From the NCBI RefSeq assembly GCF_000725885.1, contig NZ_JODR01000009.1, positions 248,001-312,000 of the forward strand: DNA of 64,000 nucleotides. Reading direction: 5' to 3'. The first letter of the stretch is position 1; each line of letters begins with the position of its first letter. The notes beneath the pieces are model-generated. The model was not told where the DNA came from, searched no databases, and saw only the letters and a list, made by a program, of their open reading frames with translations. The stretch is from Streptomyces albus subsp. albus. GTDB lineage: Bacteria; Actinomycetota; Actinomycetes; Streptomycetales; Streptomycetaceae. The position numbers and the translations under genes are program-made. Of this stretch, positions 55,930 through 64,000 are shown piece after piece.

Positions 55930-57606
55930 CTACTTGGTCTCCAGGTCCCGCCGCCGGAACCCGGCCAGGCCCGCCGCGACCAGGGCGGCGGCCACCAGGG
56001 TCAGCAGCAGTACCGGCGTCCAGCGCATTTCGTCCGCCGGGAGCTGCTGGACGTGGCCGAAGGGCGAGAGGTCCCCGGTCCAGCCGGGCAGGTCCAGCAG
56101 CCAGCCGACGTAGCCGACGACGAAGCCGTACGCGGGAACGGCCCAGGCCAGCGGTACGGCGCGCGGTGCCCAGCCGAACAGCAGCACCGCCACCCCGCCG
56201 ACCACCCACAGCGCCGGCACGTACGCCAGGCCCGCGCCCAGCATCCGCACCACCAGCCCCCCGTCGTGCGCCGAGGCGGCACCGGCCAGGCCCAGCCCCA
56301 GTGCCCCGGCCAGCACCACCAGGGCGCCGCCGCCGAACGCGACCGCCAGGTGCGCGCCGAGCCAGCGGGTGCGGGACAGACCGGTGGCCAGCAGGGGTTC
56401 GGCTCGTCCCGCGGTCTCCTCCGCGCGGGGGCGCAGCGTGGCCAGCACCACGTGCAGGGAGGCGACGACGGCCACCACCAGCAGGACCGTCGCGGCGAAC
56501 GACTCGACGAGGGAGCCGCCCGCCTCGGCGATCACCTTCCGCAGGTCCCCCATGTCGGCGAGCATGTCCTCCACCTGGCCCAGGAGGGAGCCGTACATGG
56601 CGCCGAGCAGCAGCAGCGCGGCCCCGAACGCCACCAGCAGCCCCCGGTGCTGCCGCAGTGCGAAGCCGAACGGGTGCGTGAGCGCGGTGGAGGCGCCCGG
56701 TGGGCCGGGCCTCGGCGGCAGCAGTCCGGCGCCCACGTCCCGCCGGGTGCTCAGCGCGTACCCGGCGGCGGCGGTCGCTCCCGCCAGGAGGAGCCCCGGC
56801 AGCAGCGGCCACCAGCGGTCGTCCACGAACGGGTAGGTCCGCTGCACCCAGCCGAGCGGGGAGAGCCACGAGAGCGTGCCGCCGCCCACGTCGCCCGCGG
56901 CGCGCAGCGCGTAGGCGGCGCCCAGGGCCGTCAGCGCCATGCCGGAGGCGGCCCGCGCGTGCCCGGCCAGTTGTACGGTCACGGCGGCGACCCCCGCGAA
57001 CACCAGGCCCGCCACGGTGTGCGCGGCGCCGAACAGCAGTGCCCCGCCCGCTGTCACCCCCTCGATGCCGGCGCCCGGCAGTGCCACCGCGAACAGCAGC
57101 CCCAGCGCCACGTCGGCGGCCAAGGCGGCACCGAGTGCGGCCGTCAGCGGCGCGTGCCGCCCCACCACGCCCGAGCGCACCAGTTCGGCGATGCCCGTCT
57201 CCTCGTCGGCGCGGGTGTGCCGCACGACGGTCAGCACGCTCATCAGCCCGGCCAGCAGCGCCCCGTAGCCGAGCATCAGCATGCTGAAGGCCGAGGCGGG
57301 CGTCAGCTCGGACAGGTAGTGGCCGGGCCCGGTCATGGCGAGCATGGCCGGGCTGTTGAGCGTGCTGACCATGTCGGCGGCCTCGGCCGGATCGTCCGGC
57401 GCCAGTTCGGCGGCCTTCTTGGTGCCGGACAGGGCGACGAGGAGGACCGCCAGCACCCAGGCCGGCAGCCGCAGCCGGTCGCGGCGCAGCGCGAAGCGCA
57501 GCAGGGTGCCTGCCCCGGCCAGCGCCGTGCCGCCGCGCACCTGCTGTCCGTCCCGGCCGCGGCCCGCGGCCGGGGTGCGGGCCGCGGTGTCGGTGAGGGC
57601 GCTCAT
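55930..57606 (-). CDS. Large ABC-2 permease (tetronasin-resistance type)
   Basis: 558 aa with about twelve TM helices in two ABC-2-like halves, each with an extracytoplasmic loop ([20 protein letters not shown] in the first, [19 protein letters not shown] in the second). This matches the TnrB2-like exporter permeases of streptomycetes, used for ionophore and other drug export. Its ATG overlaps the ATPase stop by 4 nt. Intact itself, but the ATPase partner is 5'-truncated. Confidence 0.9.
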   Translation of the reverse strand: MSALTDTAARTPAAGRGRDGQQVRGGTALAGAGTLLRFALRRDRLRLPAWVLAVLLVALSGTKKAAELAPDDPAEAADMVSTLNSPAMLAMTGPGHYLSELTPASAFSMLMLGYGALLAGLMSVLTVVRHTRADEETGIAELVRSGVVGRHAPLTAALGAALAADVALGLLFAVALPGAGIEGVTAGGALLFGAAHTVAGLVFAGVAAVTVQLAGHARAASGMALTALGAAYALRAAGDVGGGTLSWLSPLGWVQRTYPFVDDRWWPLLPGLLLAGATAAAGYALSTRRDVGAGLLPPRPGPPGASTALTHPFGFALRQHRGLLVAFGAALLLLGAMYGSLLGQVEDMLADMGDLRKVIAEAGGSLVESFAATVLLVVAVVASLHVVLATLRPRAEETAGRAEPLLATGLSRTRWLGAHLAVAFGGGALVVLAGALGLGLAGAASAHDGGLVVRMLGAGLAYVPALWVVGGVAVLLFGWAPRAVPLAWAVPAYGFVVGYVGWLLDLPGWTGDLSPFGHVQQLPADEMRWTPVLLLTLVAAALVAAGLAGFRRRDLETK

Positions 57607-58559
57607 CGTGCGCCGCCCCCCGTCTTCTCCGTCTTCTCCGTCGTCTCCGTCGTCTCCGTCTTCTTCGTCGTCCCCGTCTTCTCCGTCGCGGCGTCCGGGG
57701 CGGAGGGGGCACCGGTCGCCCCGGGCCGGTGCCCGCTGCCGGCCAGCTCGTCGCCGTAGTGACACAGCATCAGCTCCTCCAGGGTCGGCGGATGGCTGAC
57801 GAGGCTGCGGACGCCCAGTCGGCTCAGCCGCTGGACGGCGGCGTCCAGATGGGCACCGTCCACGGCGAAGCGCACCCGGTTCCCGTCCGTGCGCAGGTCG
57901 TGGATGCCGGGCAGTCCGTCCAGGCCGTCCAGCGGCCGGTCGGTCTCGGCCTCGATCGTGGTGCGCGTCAGATGCCGCATCTCGCCGAGCGTCCCGGACT
58001 GCACCGTCCTGCCCTGCCGGACGATGCTCACCCGGTCGCACAGCTTCTCGACCTGGGACAGGATGTGGCTGGAGAGCAGGACGGTGCGGCCTTCGGCCTT
58101 CGCCTGGAGCACCACGTCCTGGAAGACCACCTCCATCAGCGGGTCGAGCCCGGCCGTCGGCTCGTCCAGCAGCAGCAGTTCGGCGTCGGAGGCGAGCGCG
58201 GCGACGATGGCGACCTTCTGCCGGTTGCCCTTGGAGTAGGTGCGGCCCTTCTTGGTCGGGTCCAGGTCGAACCGCTCGATGAGGTCGGCCCGTTTGCGCT
58301 CGTCGAGCCCGCCGGCCGCCCGCGCGCGTCCGGAGCCGGGGCGCTTCCCTCCGCCGTGCCCGTTGCGCAGCCTGGCGAGCAGGTCGATGGCCTCGCCGCC
58401 GGTCAGATTGGGCCACAGCTCCACGTCGCCGGGCACGTACGCCAGCCGCCGGTGCAGGGCGACGGCGTCCTCCCACGGGTCGGCGCCCAGCAGCCGGGCG
58501 GTGCCGGTGTCGGCGCGGAGGAGGCCCAGCAGGATGCGCAGGGTCGTGGACTTGCCCGC
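57603..58559 (-). pseudogene. ABC transporter ATPase lacking its N-terminus
   Basis: The coding frame runs from the stop at 57603 up to 58559, about 318 codons, and ends abruptly inside Walker [20 protein letters not shown] is present, but GPNG and the ~35 residues before it are missing. The signature [20 protein letters not shown], Walker [14 protein letters not shown] and H-loop [11 protein letters not shown] are intact. The first possible start is a GTG near 58436, which would leave no Walker A. The C-terminus carries Lys/Thr/Glu repeats. Beyond 58560 the sequence is that of another gene in the opposite direction. Confidence 0.85.
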
Positions 58560-58930
58560 GCGTCTTCGCCTGCCTGCTCGCCTCCGAGGACGGCGCCCTC
58601 ACCTCAGCCCAGCTGAGCGAACGTCTCCAGGCCAGCCCGGCCGCCATCTCCGGCGCGGTCCGCTACCTCTCCCAGGCCGGCATGATCTCCCGGCAGCGCG
58701 ACCCGGGCTCCCGGCGCGAGCGCTACCTGCTGCACACCGACGTCTGGTACACCTCGTTCGTCCACCGCGACACTCTCCTCAGCCGCTGGCTGACCACCCT
58801 GAACACCGGTGCCGACGCCCTCGGCGGCAACACCCCCGGGGGCCGTCGGCTGGCGGAGAGCGCGGAGTTCCTCGCCTTCCTGCGGAAGGAACTGGGGACC
58901 CTCCTCGAACGCTGGCACAACTCCCGCTGA
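58559..58930 (+). pseudogene. GbsR/MarR-type regulator lacking its N-terminus
   Basis: The frame reads [56 protein letters not shown] and continues to the stop at 58928-58930 with a C-terminal helix ending LLERWHNSR. This is the winged helix and end of the regulator that normally stands divergent from TnrB-type ABC genes in streptomycetes (memory). The usual ~40-45 N-terminal residues, start codon and promoter are absent; the frame joins directly to the ATPase on the other strand. An internal ATG at 58682 would delete the HTH. Confidence 0.8.
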
Positions 58931-59025
58931 GACCCGTCCGGCGCCACAGGACGCGCCCGGCCCCGCCCCCTCGGTCGGAAACGTCGGGCCGCCTCGTCCG
59001 GGGTTGGAGGCCGGCCCCGCCCGCC

Positions 59026-60006
59026 TCAGCCGTCGGGCGGGAGCACGAGGTGCCAGGCGCCGGGCCGCAGCGTCCAGGTGCGGGTCACGGCCGGACCGGC
59101 GAGACCGTCCGCGTCGGGCCGGTAGCGGAACCCGTCACCGGAGGCCGTCACGGTGACCCGGCGGGCCCGCGCCCGCAGCGGCGCCGCATCCCCCGCCGGC
59201 CGGGCGACGACCTCCGCCAGCCCGCCGCCCTGGTCGGCCCGCACCGACAGCTCCGCCAGCGGCCGGTCCGGACCGGCCAGCAGGGCACCGTCGGCCTCCA
59301 CCCGCAGCCGGTGCGCGGCCGGCTCCGGCCGCGCGGAAGCCTCGGGAGGGCGCCGCCCACCGCGCGCGGCGGTCTGCGGCAGCACCGTCCGCGCCAGGGT
59401 GTGACACAGCCGGCGCAGCGGCAGCCCGGGCGGCACCGTCCCCTGCCGGGAGGGCGCCGGGGCGGCGGGCGGCGCGGGGCGCTCGACGCGCAGCCCGCCC
59501 AGGACGACATCGCCCTCGTCGTCGACCAGCAGGTCCAGCGGCCGTGTCCCGCCCCGCAGCACCGTGCGGGCCGCCGCCACCGCGTCGAGGGGCAGCCCCA
59601 GGCTCCGGGCCAGCGCGACGGAGGGACCGTTGCCGACCGGCACCACCGCCAGCGCCGTGCGCTCCAGATCCCGCTCGTCGTGCAGGAACCGGACCGTGCG
59701 CAGCAGGGCCCGGTCGTTCCCGATCAGTACGGGGCGCCGGCCGCCGTGCCGGGCCAGGGCCCGCGCGGTGTCCTCGACCCCGTCGGCCAGCCGCAGCTTC
59801 ATGCCCGGACTCCCGGCGCGCAGCACATCCCGGGCGATCCGCACGGACTCGCCGTCGGTCAGCCGGGCGACGGGATCGACGACCACGAGCAGTGGCGTCG
59901 CCGCCGCCGGGTCCGGTTCCGCGTCCGCCGTCCGGGGCGCGTTCCCGTGCGCCGGACACGCCGGCGGCCTGGCGGGCGGCCTCGCCGAATCTGGAGCCGA
60001 CACCAC
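59026..60006 (-). CDS. Diacylglycerol kinase-like protein with a degenerate catalytic loop
   Basis: 326 aa. The layout is that of the DAGK/lipid kinase family: LLVVVDPVARLTD at the start, RRPVLIGNDRALLRTVRFLH where GGDGT is expected, and VVPVGNGPSVALARSLGLPL where GTGNDFAR is expected. The GGDGT loop is replaced by IGNDR, so activity is doubtful. A second beta-rich domain follows and ends in TLRPGAWHLVLPPDG. GTG 60004-60006 with GGAGG 7 nt upstream. Divergent from purA, a neighbourhood also seen in S. coelicolor (memory). Confidence 0.75.
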   Translation of the reverse strand: MVSAPDSARPPARPPACPAHGNAPRTADAEPDPAAATPLLVVVDPVARLTDGESVRIARDVLRAGSPGMKLRLADGVEDTARALARHGGRRPVLIGNDRALLRTVRFLHDERDLERTALAVVPVGNGPSVALARSLGLPLDAVAAARTVLRGGTRPLDLLVDDEGDVVLGGLRVERPAPPAAPAPSRQGTVPPGLPLRRLCHTLARTVLPQTAARGGRRPPEASARPEPAAHRLRVEADGALLAGPDRPLAELSVRADQGGGLAEVVARPAGDAAPLRARARRVTVTASGDGFRYRPDADGLAGPAVTRTWTLRPGAWHLVLPPDG

Positions 60007-60154
60007 GATCCTTCCTCCTGAGCCCGGGGGACACCGAGAGAATCGGCGTGATTCCGCTCGGTACCGAGGTGGTGCTGGTTCGTACGTCCGTCCGAGGCGG
60101 AGCACTCCCCTGTTCGTCACCCGGGAGAATTGTTCGGTAATCTCTCGGTGCAAG

Positions 60155-60182
60155 AGCCCCTGTCGCTGTTGCGCCAGGGGCT
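60155..60182 (+). other. Short hairpin in the purA leader region
   Basis: AGCCCCTG pairs with CAGGGGCT over a 12-nt loop, followed by TCCTCT, about 90 nt before the purA start. It could be an attenuator, a small RNA terminator or a leader element. Confidence 0.4.
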
Positions 60183-60273
60183 TCCTCTATCCGGGGTACC
60201 GACCTGCGGCTCTCGCGTTGGCGAAAAGCGCCACGCACGTGGGACATGCCCCGCCCGAAAGGGGTGTACGCCT

Positions 60274-61557
60274 GTGCCCGCACTTGTGCTGCTCGGTGCT
60301 CAGTGGGGTGACGAAGGCAAGGGAAAGGCCACCGACCTGCTCGGTGGGTCCGTGGACTACGTGGTGCGCTACCAGGGCGGCAACAACGCCGGCCACACGG
60401 TCGTCGTCGGCGACCAGAAATACGCACTGCACCTGCTCCCTTCCGGGATCCTCTCCCCCGGCTGCACCCCCGTGATCGGCAACGGTGTCGTCGTCGACCC
60501 CTCGGTCCTGCTCTCCGAGCTGAGCGGGCTCCAGGAGCGCGGCGTGGACACCTCCAAGCTGCTGGTCAGTGGTAACGCGCACCTGATCACGCCGTATCAC
60601 GCGACGCTCGACAAGACGACGGAGCGGTTCCTGGGCAAGCGGCGCATCGGTACGACCGGGCGCGGCATCGGCCCGACGTACGCCGACAAGATCAACCGGG
60701 TCGGCATCCGCGTCCAGGACCTGTTCGACGAATCGATCCTGATGCAGAAGGTCGAGGCGGCGCTCGACTTCAAGAACCAGGTGCTGGCCAAGCTCTACAA
60801 CCGCCGCGCGATCTCCGCGCAGCAGGTGGTGGAGGAGCTGCTGGGCTACGCCGAGCAGATCAAGGGCTACGTCGCCGACACGACGCTGATCCTCAACCGG
60901 GCCATCGACGAGAACAAGGTCGTCCTGTTCGAGGGCGGTCAGGGCACGCTGCTGGACGTGGACCACGGCACGTACCCGTTCGTCACCTCGTCCAACCCGA
61001 CGGCGGGCGGCGCCTGCACCGGCTCGGGCGTCGGCCCGACGAAGATCAGCCGGGTCATCGGCATCCTCAAGGCGTACACCACCCGCGTGGGCGCCGGCCC
61101 GTTCCCGACGGAGCTGTTCGACGAGGACGGCGAGGCGCTGCGCCGCATCGGCGGCGAGTTCGGCGTCACCACGGGCCGCAACCGGCGCTGCGGCTGGTTC
61201 GACGCGGTCATCGCCCGCTACGCGACCCGCGTCAACGGCCTGACCGACTTCTTCCTCACCAAGCTGGACGTGCTCACCGGCTGGGAGCGCATCCCCGTCT
61301 GCGTCGCCTACGAGATCGACGGCGAGCGCACCACGGAACTGCCCTACAACCAGAGCGACTTCCACCACGCCAAGCCGGTCTACGAGTACCTGCCGGGCTG
61401 GAGCGAGGACATCACGAAGGCCAAGACCTTCGCCGACCTGCCGAAGAACGCGCAGGCGTACGTGAAGGCGCTGGAGGAGATGTCGGGCGCCCCGATCTCC
61501 GCCATCGGCGTCGGCCCGGGCCGCGACGAGACGATCCAGATCAACTCGTTCATCTGA
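60274..61557 (+). CDS. purA: Adenylosuccinate synthetase
   Basis: 427 aa, the standard length. Commits IMP to AMP: GTP-dependent condensation of IMP and aspartate. P-loop-like [11 protein letters not shown] at residues 9-18 with catalytic Asp and His in [61 protein letters not shown]; and the GTP-binding [13 protein letters not shown] 60274 gives [15 protein letters not shown]; the open frame upstream is not family-like. Confidence 0.97.
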   Translation: MPALVLLGAQWGDEGKGKATDLLGGSVDYVVRYQGGNNAGHTVVVGDQKYALHLLPSGILSPGCTPVIGNGVVVDPSVLLSELSGLQERGVDTSKLLVSGNAHLITPYHATLDKTTERFLGKRRIGTTGRGIGPTYADKINRVGIRVQDLFDESILMQKVEAALDFKNQVLAKLYNRRAISAQQVVEELLGYAEQIKGYVADTTLILNRAIDENKVVLFEGGQGTLLDVDHGTYPFVTSSNPTAGGACTGSGVGPTKISRVIGILKAYTTRVGAGPFPTELFDEDGEALRRIGGEFGVTTGRNRRCGWFDAVIARYATRVNGLTDFFLTKLDVLTGWERIPVCVAYEIDGERTTELPYNQSDFHHAKPVYEYLPGWSEDITKAKTFADLPKNAQAYVKALEEMSGAPISAIGVGPGRDETIQINSFI

Positions 61558-61604
61558 GCGGACCGGTGGACCGGCGCACCGGCGGTCCACCGGCCCGGCG
61601 GACC

Positions 61605-61648
61605 GGCCGCCGGAGTGGCCGGACTGGCCGCCGGAGTGGCCGGACTGG
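61605..61648. repeat. Two tandem 21-bp repeats after purA
   Basis: Two identical copies of a GGCCGCCGGAGTGGCCGGAC-type 21-bp unit (61605-61625, 61626-61646) lie between the purA stop and its terminator. Confidence 0.9.
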
Positions 61649-61658
61649 CACTACCACG

Positions 61659-61697
61659 CGCGGCCGTACGACCTGGTTGGGTCGTACGGCCGCGTTT
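61659..61697 (+). terminator. purA terminator
   Basis: A perfect 15-bp stem CGCGGCCGTACGACC with its complement at 61680-61694, a 6-nt loop, then TTTGTG. Confidence 0.88.
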
Positions 61698-62119
61698 GTG
61701 TGCGTGGGGGTTGCTTTGCGTGCGCGGGTCCGTTGCGTGCGCGGTGGCCGCTTTGCGTCGCGCGGGGGCCCGTTGCGCCGTGGGGGCCGTCCGCCGCGCG
61801 CGGGGTCGTCGCCTCGGGGGGCGCTGCTTCGGGGCGCCGTCCAGGGAGTGCGACCGGTGAGCGAGCGGGCATGCCCCTGGGCGGATTACGTCAGGGCCGG
61901 GATCGTCCGGCGGGTCGAGCCGAGAGCCCTGAGCGCCGCCATGGGGACCGCAGGGCGACCGGGCAGAACGCCGGCGGACGGCGCCAGGGCCCGGGGTTCG
62001 GCAGGCAGGGCCCGAAGCCCGAGCGCCGCTCCGGAGCCCCGCGGGGCTGCCGGGCGGGCCGCCGCCACTGCCCGGCCGCCCCTGAGCGTCGCCCTCGGGG
62101 CCCCGCAAGGGTCAAGCCG
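61698..62119. other. Intergenic region downstream of purA
   Basis: About 420 bp, tail-to-tail between purA and the next minus-strand gene. It is rich in GTGCG/GCGCG words. Open frames cross it on both strands without starts or family resemblance. No feature supported. Confidence 0.35.
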
Positions 62120-63274
62120 TCACCGGGCTGCCCCGCCCTCCGCCGCGCCCTGAGTCGCCGGCTGCTTCCGCTCGCCCATGTCGCGCAGTTCGGCCGGGTC
62201 GACCAGGTGCGCGACCGGGGCCGTGGAGCTGAGGAACAGCACCTCCTCGCCGTCCGCCAACTGATCCAGCAGCCGGTCCACGTGCATGACCTCGTGCGCC
62301 GGCATCTCCTGCCCCTCGGGCAACTCGGCCCCCGGTGTGAAGACCGCGACCGCCGTCGTGCCGTTGGGGGCCTCGGAGCGGGCCGGCCTCCCCTCCTCGT
62401 CCACGCACACCGCCACCTCGGTACCGGCGAGCGCCTCGACCACGGCGATCTCCGGCCCGTAGCCGGTCGCCGCGCGCTGCACGGCGGCATCCACCTCGCC
62501 GTGCGGCTTCGGCCAGCCCAGGCGCTCCGGAGAGGGCCGGTACTCCGGATTGTGCTCCCACTCGACGATCTCGCCGTGCTCGTCGCTGCGCCAGCGCCCC
62601 AGCCGGGCCCACATCGGCGGGGCCTGGCCGTCCTCCGGCTTCCAGTGCTGGTCCACCACGTTCAGCCAGTGGTCGGGGGCGACCTTGGCGGCCTCCACGA
62701 TGTCCTCCGGCGGTTCCGGGAACCCCTCCTCACCACGCTGCACGAGGAGTTTGATCGGCTTCTGCTCCTCGGACCCGGGCTCGGGCCCTTGCTCGGGTTC
62801 CGGCTCGGGCCCGTCAGCGGTCCCGTCCGCCCCGCTGTCCTCCCCGCCGTCCGCCGTCTCCTCGCTCCTCGCGGAGGAAGCCCGGTCCGCGACGGGCGCC
62901 GCCGCCGCTTCCGCAGCGGCCCCCTCGCCGTCCGGGCCGGCACCGGCGGTGGTTTCGGCTGTCTCGGCTGCTCGGGCTGTTTCGGGTATCTCTGCTTCGG
63001 CCGTCCCGGCTGCTTCCGTCGAACCGGCCGGCCGGTCCTCGGGAGCGGAAGGCGGCTCGGAGTTCTCCGGGGAGCCCGCCGCGTCAGCGGAGTCGGCGGG
63101 CTGTTCCGCGCCCTCCGACGGCTCCTCGGGCGGGGTGGGCGGGGCGACGGGAGCCGAGTGGGTGGAGCCGCTTGGGGAGGACGTGCGCTCCGGGGGATCT
63201 TCCGGGACGTTCTCCGGGTCGATGTCGAAGCCCGCGCCCAGGATGGAATCGCGGTCGTTGGGGGACGTTGCCAT
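62120..63274 (-). CDS. Type VII secretion-associated (SseB-like) protein
   Basis: 384 aa. The first ~165 residues are an acidic Ala/Glu/Ser/Pro disordered region. The folded part (~170-375) includes APDHWLNVVDQHWKPEDGQ, ARLGRWRSDEHGEIVEWEHN, PEYRPSPERLGWPKPHGEVD and AAVQRAATGYGPE, followed by an SseB-like region (TAVAVFTPGAELPEGQEMPA, LDQLADGEEVLFLSSTAPV). From memory this composite layout is annotated as 'type VII secretion system-associated' in streptomycetes. No EccC/EsxA genes are in view. A paralogous gene lies immediately upstream. Confidence 0.7.
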   Translation of the reverse strand: MATSPNDRDSILGAGFDIDPENVPEDPPERTSSPSGSTHSAPVAPPTPPEEPSEGAEQPADSADAAGSPENSEPPSAPEDRPAGSTEAAGTAEAEIPETARAAETAETTAGAGPDGEGAAAEAAAAPVADRASSARSEETADGGEDSGADGTADGPEPEPEQGPEPGSEEQKPIKLLVQRGEEGFPEPPEDIVEAAKVAPDHWLNVVDQHWKPEDGQAPPMWARLGRWRSDEHGEIVEWEHNPEYRPSPERLGWPKPHGEVDAAVQRAATGYGPEIAVVEALAGTEVAVCVDEEGRPARSEAPNGTTAVAVFTPGAELPEGQEMPAHEVMHVDRLLDQLADGEEVLFLSSTAPVAHLVDPAELRDMGERKQPATQGAAEGGAAR

Positions 63275-63528
63275 GGTGGGAGTCTCCACAGGTCGGATGA
63301 GCGTGCGTGAGCGGGGGCGGTCCCGGCCGTCCGTCCGGGCGAGCGCTCCTCGGGTCCGTGGGGCGGGCAGCAGGCCGAACGGGGGCGGGTACGGGCCGGA
63401 CGGACCGGACGCGGGGCGGTGCGGGCGTCCGCGCGGGCTGCTGCCCGGCCCGTACCCGGCCGTGCGGGGCCGGGCGGGGCCGGGTGCAGGAGGTGGACGC
63501 CGCACCGCCGTCCGGTGAACTGCGGAGC

Positions 63529-64000
63529 TCAGCTCTCCTCTGCGGCCTCGTCGTCGGAACCGGCCCCGCTGCCGGCCTTCTTCCCGCCGCCCTTGCCGTC
63601 GGCGTCCGACGCCCGGGCCTTCTCGGACGCCTTCGCCTTGCCGGCCGGCTTCGCCTTCTCGGAGGACTTCGTCGCCTTCGTCTTCTTCGCCGCCCCCGAC
63701 TTCCCGGCCCCGGCCTCGCCCAGCACCGGAATGCCCTTGCCGACCACTGCCGGTACCTTGTCCCGGCCCTCCCCCTCGGCCGCCTCGTCCTCGCTCCCCG
63801 TCAGCTCGGTGTCGCCGAGTGCCTCACGCAGCGCTTCCGTCTCCACCGTCATGCTCACCGGCGCCGACGGGTTGAGGTAGATCAGATGCCCCTCCGGCAA
63901 CTGCTCCAGCACCTTCCGTACCGGGTGCAGCGCGAACGCGAGCCGGCCGGAGGTGTGCAGATACACCGGCGACGTGAACACCGGCACCACCGCCGTCTCA
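63529..64000 (-). CDS. Second type VII secretion-associated / SseB-like protein (5' end outside window)
   Basis: The visible 157 codons continue past the right edge. VPVFTSPVYLHTSGRLAFA and VLEQLPEGHLIYLNPSAPVS match the C-terminal SseB-like part of the neighbour, followed by a long Lys/Ala/Ser/Gly tail (KKTKATKSSEKAKPAGKAK). The tail is strongly basic, whereas the neighbour has an acidic head, so the two might interact (inference). The start is not visible. Confidence 0.65.
   Translation of the reverse strand, partial: ETAVVPVFTSPVYLHTSGRLAFALHPVRKVLEQLPEGHLIYLNPSAPVSMTVETEALREALGDTELTGSEDEAAEGEGRDKVPAVVGKGIPVLGEAGAGKSGAAKKTKATKSSEKAKPAGKAKASEKARASDADGKGGGKKAGSGAGSDDEAAEES

Noticed and set aside
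61698..62119. Coding frames downstream of purA
   Set aside because: No start with ribosome-binding site and only low-complexity translation.

Overview
The window is high-GC actinobacterial chromosome, almost certainly Streptomyces or a close relative. The small developmental regulator at 20627-20833 matches my memory of Streptomyces BldC over practically its whole length, and Lsr2, PurS/PurQ/short PurL, valine dehydrogenase, a DUF3073 protein and mycothiol-family proteins all fit that group. The gene order bldC - vdh - DUF3073 - purM - purF - purL/Q/S - lsr2 - purC - purD is the core layout I know from streptomycetes. All database-type statements here are from memory; nothing was searched.

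Region by region. 1-2.1 kb: the end of an unknown gene, a NUDIX hydrolase, then decayed mobile-element debris (a relaxase-like fragment and a frameshifted tyrosine integrase) beside tRNA-Lys. 2.2-8 kb: DEAD-box RNA helicase with an Arg/Asp/Tyr repeat tail, a lipoprotein, a small metallopeptidase and a membrane metallophosphoesterase. 8.1-8.6 kb: tRNA-Glu, tRNA-Asp and tRNA-Phe. 8.7-15.5 kb: a NarL-type two-component pair, an ABC-2-like membrane protein, a CcdA/DsbA-like envelope redox pair, a secreted Cys-containing protein and a SanA-like protein. 15.6-21 kb: HrpA helicase, a second tRNA-Asp, a small CxxC protein and bldC. 21-32.5 kb: vdh and the purine genes purM, purF and purSQL, then lsr2. 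32.6-37.2 kb: tRNA-Gly(UCC), tRNA-Gly(GCC), an ABC transporter co-transcribed with a DesKR-like two-component system, then another identical tRNA-Gly(GCC). 37.3-44 kb: purC, a dimethylformamidase-like protein, an M48-like protein without a catalytic motif, and purD. 44-60 kb is more accessory: a SLATT protein, a class III aminotransferase with a GntR regulator, an OmpR-type two-component pair, a LysE exporter with an Lrp regulator, a DUF4956/VTC polyphosphate-type pair, a DJ-1/MarR operon with clear operators, and a drug-type ABC transporter whose ATPase and divergent regulator have both lost their 5' ends at one junction. 60-64 kb: a DAG-kinase-like gene, purA, and two proteins resembling type VII secretion-associated proteins.

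How the genes work together: seven purine loci (purA, C, D, F, L, M, Q plus purS) give most of the PRPP-to-AMP route, with purS-purQ-purL overlapping as one translationally coupled FGAM-synthase operon. Three two-component systems, BldC, Lsr2, Lrp, GntR and MarR proteins make the window rich in regulation.

The observations I rate highest are: (1) a tRNA-Gly(UCC) that lacks both partners of the conserved G18-pseudouridine55 contact and has an irregular T stem, as in the staphylococcal tRNA-Gly species reserved for cell-wall synthesis; (2) the single-junction deletion that removes the divergent promoter and both 5' ends of an ABC ATPase and its regulator; (3) a promoter with two 14-bp palindromes in front of a DJ-1/MarR operon; (4) cassettes bounded by identical tRNA copies; and (5) several unrelated intergenic minisatellites (10, 16, 18 and 21 bp units).
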